Origin: Diphasiastrum complanatum
Lineage: Eukaryota > Streptophyta > Lycopodiopsida > Lycopodiales > Lycopodiaceae
Direction of reading: 5' to 3'
DNA length: 64,000 bases
NCBI GenBank assembly: GCA_029204225.1
Contig: CM055098.1
Location: forward strand, 2,169,106-2,233,105
Shown here: piece by piece, positions 55,430 through 64,000 of the stretch
Position numbering within the stretch: position 1 is the stretch's first letter
How the letters are laid out: each line of letters opens with the position of its first letter
Position numbers and translations under genes: made by a program
The notes under the pieces: model-generated
Told to the model about the DNA's origin: nothing
The model's database searches: none
What the model saw: the letters and a program-made list of their open reading frames with translations, nothing else

Positions 55430-57250
55430 ACAGCTACACTATTACAGTATAAAGTTGAGATGAAAAATACAAGTTTAAAAATAGAACGCTACAACACTTT
55501 CTTGCTAATGTTATGAAATATATGTCTATATTCAACTGATGTAGCCCAAGAACAAATAGCAGCAAAAAAATCAATGGATCAACACTTCTCTCAATGGAAA
55601 TATGCAGTAAGTCATCCATTAATTCGAGATTATTTGTTTTTCTTTCCTTGATGAAATTCAATTTGTTGAAGCCTTATTCACCAGCAATTGCTTTTATGCA
55701 TTGCATAAGAGCACTGCATGATAATGTATGCAAACTCCTATACTTTCACCTTCATTGTTTGTTGGACACAATGTATCTCAAAAGGATCTTCTAGCCCAAC
55801 TATCGCTGCTTGAATTTTGAATGTTTTACAGTCTACCCTTACATCCTGTAAATCAATTATTGAAAGTTCTGACATTATCGACTTCGATGTTGAATAGAAC
55901 TCACTAAGTTTATTTATTCACTATATCTAAAGTCCTTCATGTCTCACATGCACTTTAGAATGTTGATAGAGGATAATATTTTGAAAGAGCATAGATGGGC
56001 CATGTCTTTAAATTGTCATGACCAACTATCTGTTTTAGCATGAAAAAGTATTCTAAAATGTGATTGCCTTTGTCCAAATAAGATCCTACACATCTTTTAA
56101 CTTCAATATAATCACTTGATACATCACACAATAACCATGTCGACTTAGTCATCTAGTAATATTTACTCTTGTCAACTTTAGGACATCATTGGCCAATTTT
56201 ATTTGTGATGATCATAGAAGTGCTAGTCTTTTACAAATATGGGCCAAAAATGATATGGTTGCATTAACAAGTGCATCAAGAAACTTAGCATAGGAAAATT
56301 TAAATGTGGAGCTAGCACCAGTGAGAATATATCTATGAGCAAGACAATGTATACTTGATAAAAAAACTACAAACTACTTTAAGCATAGTTGCAACTCCAT
56401 ATATTGAACCTACGACGACTGTAGTTCCATTCAAGCCAAATTACCCAACAAAATTTTCAATGTCAAGATTAGAATTATTAATAATACCAATTATGTCATC
56501 ATACAAATGCTTCACCATTTTCAATAGCTACAAAAGTGATAGAAAAGCAAGAAGTTGTATGCACACACAATCATCGAGGTAAGTTACATAGAATACTAAT
56601 AACTTGGTATTACATATATCGATGGATTCATCTACCATAATGACTACAAGTACTAGACTCTGTTTACTCTTTCCAATATGGACTACGTTAGTTTTGCACA
56701 TGCATGATCATGTTCATAAAGGCTTCTAGTCATTGCTTTTGCCCTATAGACTCTATATCATTGAAACAAAGATTGGAACTTTACATATGCAAGATCCTCT
56801 CTCACAATGTAATATGCAACTTTGAAAAGAGTCCAAAGTGCCTCTTCTTGGCCACATATATCTATAGATGGCTTTATGTTGCATGTGGTCTAGTCATGCA
56901 CTAGCACAGATATTTATTTGGATGATGCATACACACTTTGCATAATACTTTTCGTAGTTCTTATTTGAATTTTAGCCAAGGGTTTTGAATGCTTCTTTTA
57001 ATTTGAGTAGATTCAAGACTCCCCTTGTCATTGGGAGGGCCAATTTGTTCTTTCTCAATGCTAGTTTCACTTACAACGTTGCATTCATCATAGCGATGCA
57101 TATTTGTATGGCTTTGTTTTGAAAACCAAACATATTGAAGATATTAAACCATTTGTATCTTACTTGATTCTCGCTTATGCTCTCCTTAGGAGCATAATGA
57201 TGATTCTAATTTGTGCTCTTCTTGGAAGCATTTTGTAACATGATTTTCAC
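55430..57250 (-). pseudogene. hAT-superfamily transposase relic (DUF4371/ZMYM1-like)
   Basis: The minus strand, with many stops, retains the family landmarks in order. A TTF-type start comes first (RYKWFNIFNMFGFQNKAI, WLKFK then CKVC). The DUF4371 region follows: VLVVIMVDESIDICNTKLLV at about 56640, a worn GLNGTTVVVGSIYGVATMLK near 56400, and SIHCLAHRYILTGASS near 56340. Near 55660 is the C-terminal dimerisation region (LNFIKERKTNN, LELMDDLLHISIE). The order matches plant zinc-finger MYM-like hAT transposases. No terminal inverted repeats or 8-bp duplication could be found by eye. Confidence 0.6.
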
Positions 57251-60200
57251 ATCTATTAGCCAAAAAGATTAATTATCAAGCACAAAACTTTGCCAAGGTG
57301 TGATTTACATGAACTAATTTTAGCTACTTGGAGTATAATAATAGCATAGTTGTGAATAGTCATAGTTGCACATCAAAATGTTGAGTGTAAATGATCTTAG
57401 TTTGAACTTATGACATGATTATTCAATTCACCAATTAACACATTATAGATAGATTCTTCATTACACTAGATGATATAGTTCTAGGCAAACTTAAAAAATA
57501 TGTGGGCATACATGACACCAATAAAACAAATTAAGTTCAAATTTCTTGTCTCGCCAAAAGTTAAGTTTGAAAATAATATGTATTTTTGACATGTCAAGGA
57601 TAGATCTACAAGTGATTATAATAATAAAAATCTTTACAATTCTATCATATTTTCTTGTTGTTTAGACTTCAAGCTCTGTACGTATAACAAGACAGTTCAA
57701 TGACTCAGACTCCAAATTCTCATTTACGACTTTGAAAAGTCAAACTCTAAGTCTAATATGAAAATTGGCCTCAATTGTTAAATATACAAATATGACCAAA
57801 ATAGCAAACTAGTTGAAATTTCTCACAGAGGGCACCCATAGGGAGGGACAATTCTTGTGTTGTTGCTTGCTTCTATTCACTAGTGGAAGGCTAGAGTGTA
57901 GATTGTGATTAAGTAAGGGGGTGCAGGTCACACTGAATATAGCTAAACTAAACTGGTTAGCAGTTTACAAGAAGTCCAATAAATTTATCTTGAAACCTCT
58001 CTTTGAGGCTCAATTTGGAAATGCTACAAAATCTAGTAACATGATTGACCATTAAGCTACTAGCAAGTAGAAACTAATCAACAATGCTAAGATACTTCAA
58101 TGTTTTATTATGTCACATTCCATTCGATAATTACTTGTTTTACACAAACCAATTAAGTGCAAAAAACATCACAACTTCCATTCAATAACTAGTTGTTTTA
58201 CACAAACCAAATAATTCTCAAAGTATAACTGAGCTAAGTAGCAGCCTACTTTCTATAGCTAGCTTAGCTTTATTGCATGTACAAGCTATTGGAAACTTGA
58301 AAAAGTAAGAATAAAAGTTGAGTCAAGCAATGACACAAGCAAAGTAGAACAACAAAGATCACATCAAATACATTAACATTTGTTAAGAAATATTTCTCAC
58401 CTATTCTATTTGATCTTTGCATTAAAAAAAAAATAGCAAAACATAACGAAAGGTGAGACACATTCAATAACATATGTTGTCAACATATTAAAAGAATCAA
58501 ACAAAACTTGAGGAATGTCCTCTTAGTAGCAAAAAATATCTTAAAAGTTAAAAGTGAACAATGATAGATGTGTATGTTTGTCATAGTTGAAAAACATACA
58601 AGGAAGGTGGGACCAATGACAAATGGCACTTATTGATAAAACTCCACAACCAAAAAAATCCAAATGCTTTACTAGAAAACAAAATAGACATGTATCAACA
58701 CTTGGAACATGTGATCATAGCAAAGGAGGAGCAAGAAAAACAACAAGGAAAAACAAAGAAGAATTTTGAAAGCTGAAGTTTGAAGCTTCAGGCCTATCAC
58801 ATTAGGTTAAGGTTTGAGCATCCTTACTTTCATCTGTTCATTGGTGAGTGACATTGTAGCAGGTAGCTCATGTTCATCATGAGCTCACTTCAATTAAGCT
58901 CAAACCTTTTGTGATATATCCAACAAAAACAAAATGAAAATTGTGCTCCTTCCAATGTTTAAAAATTGTTCTACAATTTAACATTATATATCAAGTTCAT
59001 TTGGTTAGATATTAAGCTACCTAAATCATTGGCAAAATCCTAAACTGTGCTCTATTACCAAAGCTTCTTTGAAAGAGTTACATGCAAATATTCTATCCAT
59101 AATCCAATTGTTGTTGCTTCTTAAACCATGGCAAAAGCTCACCTACATGTGTAGGTAATGACTTCTAAGGGAAAGTTGAAACACGACAAGCAACTAGTCA
59201 TATTCATATATATATAAAAAAAAGAAGCTCAAACAATGGCAAAGCTCACCCACATGTGTAGGAGCTAACTTCTAATGGAAACTTGAAAGCATGACAAGTG
59301 ACCCAACACATAAGTTTAAACTTACAGAAATGAAATCACAAATCTTGCACAATGCATAGTGCACACTACACATTGTTGTAAAAAATGGATATGGCATTCA
59401 ACATAGAGATACATAGTAAAACTCACACGCTGTTAACAACCATTAATATTAATGGTATTCAGGAAGTAGAGGTACTCACACTTCTTACTGTAGTAAAGCA
59501 CAAATACTTTTACCATATATAGTAGCTAGAGAGTTGCAAATTTGCTTGGATGCTCTCATCCAGATCTTAGCCTTAGAAACTTAGTGGCCACTACCCATTG
59601 ACCATTGCACACACTCACCAACGATAAGAGAATGGCCAAGCTCTAGCAATAGTGTTGATAAAGCATGATAAGTGTTACCAAACCCTGACAAGTCAAGACT
59701 CACAAGTAGGCTTATAGCTCTTAGCTTCAAAATTGCAGCGCCCACTACCCACTACTTTGACTCACCACTAAGTTCTAATGATGGTGATTTGCTAATGTCT
59801 GCACAAATAGGTATATAAAATGTGCCTCCTCCTTGGTAGCAAAATTTCAACTCTTTGCTCCAGCCACCCTCTCACTGATGATCATTGAAGGTGATCAATC
59901 ATGATAGTAGACTGAAGTTCGAATGAACTTCTAAGAATAGCCAAGCTCCAAGCTCTCCGCTCTAGCCTCTTGAATCGAACGATGGCAAGGGACACCTGAT
60001 GGTGATGGATTATAGGCTAATGGTGAGATTGATCAAGAAGTATAATGGTCAAGTGATGAACAAAAGACCGCAAGGTGCAGCTAGTCTATGTCATTGTGCG
60101 ATCATCGAGATCGAACTCCAAAGTGGTTAAATGTTGCCCTGAGTTGAGTGGCAGTGAAAAGACCTAGGCCGTCCCAACCCTTCAACCTATGTGTGAACTA

Positions 60201-61590
60201 TGCGGAGGGTGTGCTTGGAAGGTCTTACCATGTGAGTTTGAGGCTGCCAAGAGGCTTGGCTATTAGCTCCAACATGCATTTAGCTCAACCCCAATTCGAA
60301 GTTGCTTGATGCTTGGATTAAAGGTTGAAGGTTGCGTTTTAGAGTCATTGGTAGTTGGACAAAAATCGAGGTCCATTCTAGAGAAAGTTTGAAGACATCA
60401 CTTAGAAGTTGTCCCTTGTCCTTCGAGTATGATCTACGAGGCCTTGAGGCCTTATTTGGAAATGATTATAGATGTTGTCCATTTGTTGCTGATTTTGGAT
60501 TACTCCTATCTCATATGTCATCCTTGTCCCAATTAGGTTGTCTAAAAGTTTTTTTTTTTCATGTTGTATATGGTGTGGCTAGAGAGAAGATGACATCACC
60601 ACATCATGATATAAACTAGACATTTCATCATGTGGATCTTGAGTTAAAGTAGAGAACTAAACTAGGAGTGTTCAAGAAAGTCTAATTCAAAATAGACCAT
60701 ATTGATATTGATTGTTATCAATCTACATATAAACTGGTATGAGGAACTTAAAGTAATTAAAGACTAGATCTCATGAGAGTCTCAAAGAACCTTGGAGGTT
60801 CTAAGTTGCAATTCTATAGTCTATGGCCATATTCATATAGGCAAGTTTGGGGCCAATATCACAAGAACATGTGACTCTCATGGCTATGGGGGGGCTTGTC
60901 TAAAACTAAGGGTAGCTATTACTTAGAGAGCTCTGAAGCACAATCTTTTCAGTATCCACTACCTTTGGATGAAGGTGGCCCCACAAGTGGAGTGCAATTC
61001 AGGTTGTTGTTGCATGTAGGGCCATCATTGTGTATTCTCAAGGGCCCAACTATGTAGTATGGGAGAAGCAACATGCATGATACATTGAATATTATCATAT
61101 TTTTTTGCTCTGGTTAAAGGCATCGGAGCTGTCATCTCAGAGGAGCAGTTATAAATTAGGAGTTAGGAATACTCCGTTCAAAGTTTCCAGACTTCGTAGT
61201 AAGCCTTCAGTACGCCTGTTTACACACACCATCTTGTTTCAGTCGCGCCAATGGCCGGCCGGGGTAGCTCGTGACTGTCACGGACCGATACTCACGGGCT
61301 CGTCGGCGTACCTTTGGCAGCTTTGCCTTCCAGCAGAGCTTTTATTTTTGAGAAGGAGACTAAAAAATACAAACGAGAGTGAGCGAGTGAGTCTCAGTGA
61401 GATCTCACGTCCAATTTGCTAGCTGTAGAGCATTCCTCAATAACAGGTTCTACAAAGCTCGCAAGTCTTCTACGATGACTTCTCATGCTGTCTTATGATT
61501 CAAATATATACCTGTAGATCGCAGAATGCAGAAACAAGCTTAGCAACAAAACCAGGTACCTCGGGAGTCTGAAATAGCTTCGTTTTGCAC
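57251..61590. other. 4.3 kb with no supported gene
   Basis: AT-rich DNA with short frames only (for example 60332-60619 plus, 61105-61422 plus, no domains). The last part, near 61240-61310, is GC-rich with CGCGCCAATGGCCGGCCGG and probably belongs to the promoter of the downstream gene. A two-copy repeat lies at 59103-59300. Confidence 0.5.
59103..59300. repeat. Two-copy tandem repeat
   Basis: GGCAAAAGCTCACCTACATG and following bases at about 59129 recurs as GGCAAAGCTCACCCACATG at about 59238. Both continue TGTAGG...ACTTCTAA...GAAA.TTGAAA with about 80% similarity by eye. Confidence 0.5.
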
Positions 61591-61628
61591 GAGTGTGCCC
61601 GACAAGCAGGAGGAAGATTTGCTTGGAG

Positions 61629-62482
61629 ATGTGCAAAACTATGGGGAAGGGTCAAGTTCTGCAGAAGGCAATAATGTTGCTGTGTCTGTTCTTATTAACA
61701 ATGAAAGTGAACGGGGATACCGATACCGATACCGATACTGATACCTTCACTACAAGCAAGACTACAAGCTACAAACCTGGAGAACCAAAGCAGAAACACT
61801 GCAAGGCAGATTCTTACAGTGATGATGGATGGTGGTCACACTGCAAGGGGATTATAAAGTGCCCAGCCTATTGCCCTGAATGCCATCTTTCTTGCAAGTT
61901 CTGTGGCATGAGCTATTGCCGTAAGTCTCAATCCCCTTTTTTGGATTTTACTTATCATACTAAACTGTTCTATCTTTAGTAAAGTTATTGGTCGGAAACT
62001 CTCATTTTACTTATTTGTTCACATTTTTCGTACTCCTCTCCTAACTAATATACCAGTTTCCTTGCATTTTCAAGCTACCCAGGATATGTAGAGCTTCTTT
62101 AATAGATTTATGAATGCCGAATTGCTATATCACTTGAGCTTGAGAACATCTGAACTCCAAACGCTGTGCACTACCAAGCAAATACTTAATGCTTTTTTTA
62201 TCAACCCATGGGATCAAATAGAATTGAACCTGGTTGGGGGATCCCAACTTAAGCACGATAAAAAGTACTAAATGATGAAAGAGAAACGGGAACGCCTATA
62301 GTAAGAAAACTTAAAAAAGCCTCAAAAGAGCAGAGAATGCACTGTTCAGATTTTCATAAGCATTATTCTCGTCTCAGTAACGTCTAAGCAGTACCGACTC
62401 CTAAGTTAAGGCCAATGCATTGTCATTTCAGATCATAAAACAATTTTCTGCTTTGTTCCAGTGGCTGAGTGCATTATTATGT

Positions 62483-62541
<59 letters not shown>

Positions 62542-63365
62542 GGTGTTACTAATGTTCCATAAGGGGTGATTTTGCAGCCAAATGTAATAAGGTTGGTTCC
62601 ATATGCCAAGACCCACGCTTCATCGGAGGCGACGGTGTGATGTTCTACTTTCACGGCAGTAAAGACGCCGACTACTGCATCGTCTCAGACACCAACCTCC
62701 ACATCAATGCACACTTCATAGGAAGAAGGCCCGCAGGCAGGCCACGAGACTTCACATGGGTGCAGTCACTGGGGATACTGTTCGACACACACAAGCTCTA
62801 CGTAGGAGCCAGACAGACAGCTACCTGGAACCCCACCTCAGATCGCTTCCTTATCTATCTGGACGGCAAATCGGTTCAAATCCCACAGGCAAAGGGAGCA
62901 AACTGGGCACTAGATCATCCACAGAAAGTGAAATTTACAAGGCTTGAGGCTGCCAATTCCATCAATGTACTAGTGGAGGGAGTGCTGAATGCCACCATAG
63001 CTATTGTGCCCATCACTAGAGAGGAATCAAGAGCTCATAAGTATGAGATTCCTGCAGATGATTGCTTCGCCCATCTGGAGGTGAGCTTGGAGTTCCCTCA
63101 GGTGAGCGAGAGAGTGAGCGGCGTGCTGGGGCAGACATACAGGCCACAATGGGAGACTCCCATCAAGCACAACGTGCCCATGCCAACCATGGGCGGCGAA
63201 GATAAATATGTGGCTTCCGCTATTTTGACTCCCGACTGTCCTGTATCCCAGTTCAGGGGCGTTCGGTTACCGGCCTCCTTGGCTTTATCTAAGAATAGCG
63301 GAGCTATGCCCTCCGTTAAATGTGGCGACGGCCCCGATGGGTTCGGGTTTGCTTGCAAAAAATGA
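61629..63365 (+). CDS. Secreted Root cap/LEA-related protein (two exons)
   Basis: CDS join 61629-61920 and 62578-63365, 359 aa. The start chosen is the first ATG (MCKTMGKGQ; an inner ATG is at 61641). A signal peptide (AIMLLCLFLL) is followed by a short Asp-Thr repeat. Next comes a Cys-rich stretch (CPAYCPECHLSCKFCGMSYC) continuing after the intron as KCNKVGSICQDPRFIGGDGV. Then MFYFHGSKDADYCIVSDTNL and HINAHFIGRR, and the Root cap domain hallmark GVLGQTYRP at about residue 279. The 657-bp intron is GTAAGT...TTTGCAG, phase 1. Family members are extracellular plant proteins linked to root caps, seeds or wall functions; their biochemical role is not established. No break is seen; this is the one apparently working host gene here. 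Confidence 0.92.
61718..61747 (+). repeat. Coding hexanucleotide repeat (GATACC)
   Basis: Four or more GATACC/GATACT units encode the Asp-Thr run just after the predicted signal peptide cleavage region. Length could vary between alleles without changing frame. Confidence 0.8.
62484..62539 (+). repeat. CT microsatellite in the intron
   Basis: About 28 CT units ending 38 bases before the acceptor TTTTGCAG. It provides a long pyrimidine-rich stretch upstream of the splice site. Confidence 0.9.
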
Positions 63366-63477
63366 CGAACTAATAATATAGATGATGCTAGTACCTAATA
63401 TTTTATGTAGGAACCGGGTTGCCATTAAAACTGTCCAACCTGTTCATTAGTATTGACATCCTGTACTCGCAAATGTG

Positions 63478-63483
63478 AATAAA
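63478..63483 (+). terminator. Polyadenylation signal AATAAA
   Basis: AATAAA in GTGAATAAAATTC, 113 bases after the stop codon of the Root cap gene; a plausible 3' end for its mRNA. Confidence 0.65.
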
Positions 63484-63499
63484 ATTCTAGCATACCATT

Positions 63500-64000
63500 A
63501 TTTCTAAGTAGCCATGTTGATGTGGACTTTTGTGTTCCTGTGCATTGCAATGGTGAGATTGCCCACCTTCATTTGGTTAAGTGTATGGCATGAAAGCAAT
63601 GGCTCTCAAACACCCACCACCATTTAATAAACAATGACTCATGATTAATTAAGTATATTTTCCTTGAATACAAGAATGATGAGTGCTTGAGACCATGTGA
63701 AAATCATCACTCTTGGGAATACCATTCATTTGAAGTTTGTATCTACATGCCACATGGTTTTGAAGCATGAGCGAGTGCTCGGTAAACCCTTTTTGAGTTA
63801 TCCTCGAAGAACCTATAACTTTTAAGGCTTCATCAATTTTTTTGAAAACTATTACTCATAAAAGGGTTTATATATGCCTATATAAAAAATAGTCTAAACT
63901 TTCAATTTTTAAGAAATAACGTTAACTCCATTCATGTACTTTGTTGATTTTCATGGGCTCTAACATCATCCATTTGATGGACATAGCTTAAGATTAAGAA
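63500..64000. other. No recognisable gene
   Basis: AT-rich 3' flank of the Root cap gene; no frame or repeat I can support. Confidence 0.4.

Noticed and set aside
60332-60619. 95-codon plus ORF, and the 105-codon ORF at 61105-61422
   Set aside because: No domain, no splice partners; the second lies in the GC-rich promoter-like region of the Root cap gene.
61593-61628. Upstream extension of the Root cap ORF to 61593
   Set aside because: The frame opens there at a GTG codon; the first ATG is at 61629 and gives a proper signal peptide.

Overview
This is a 64 kb stretch of nuclear DNA from a land plant. It carries spliced genes and many Ty1/copia and Ty3/gypsy retrotransposons, with only one host gene that looks functional. 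The low gene density and deep nesting of LTR elements suggest a large repeat-rich genome, possibly a gymnosperm; that last step is inference only.

Layout. 1-4.9 kb holds a Copia gag relic, a 310-bp dispersed repeat and a Ty3/gypsy gag relic (all minus). 4.9-10.8 kb is G/T-rich DNA running into a 24-bp minisatellite that is split by a deleted Copia copy (6691-9914). 11.5-16.7 kb is a mosaic of Copia fragments, including a solo LTR nested in another LTR. 16.7-33.8 kb is a nested stack: a Ty3/gypsy element was hit by Copia element H (target duplication GAAAT), and H was hit by two related plus-strand elements. I1 (18357-23683) has two LTRs that look identical, target duplication ACATG and an unbroken 1140-codon ORF. 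I2 (24405-29468) is decayed. 33.8-38.7 kb holds two convergent, intron-containing, decayed genes that I do not recognise (region E), then a short G-box-rich inverted-repeat element. 39-45.5 kb is another Copia mosaic with inverted LTRs. 45.5-54.5 kb has acidic ORFs, a cluster of GCCAC...GTGGC palindromes, a degenerate Copia element with its 832-bp LTR, a gypsy-like gag piece, a tandem miniature LTR array with long CT tracts, and a broken ParB-like gene. 55.4-57.3 kb is a dead hAT-type transposase. 57.3-61.5 kb shows no gene. 61.6-63.4 kb is a complete two-exon secreted Root cap/LEA-related gene with a polyadenylation signal.

Most striking system. Elements I1 and I2, plus two fragments at 14.1 and 43.9 kb, share a hydrophobic module that I cannot assign to any family. 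In I2 it replaces the reverse transcriptase core. In I1 it follows a reverse transcriptase remnant whose YVDD box reads YDGD. I1 keeps Gag, a zinc knuckle and protease, lacks a working integrase, reverse transcriptase and RNase H, and yet looks like the youngest insertion here. It therefore looks like a non-autonomous Copia lineage mobilised in trans that carries its own conserved extra domain.
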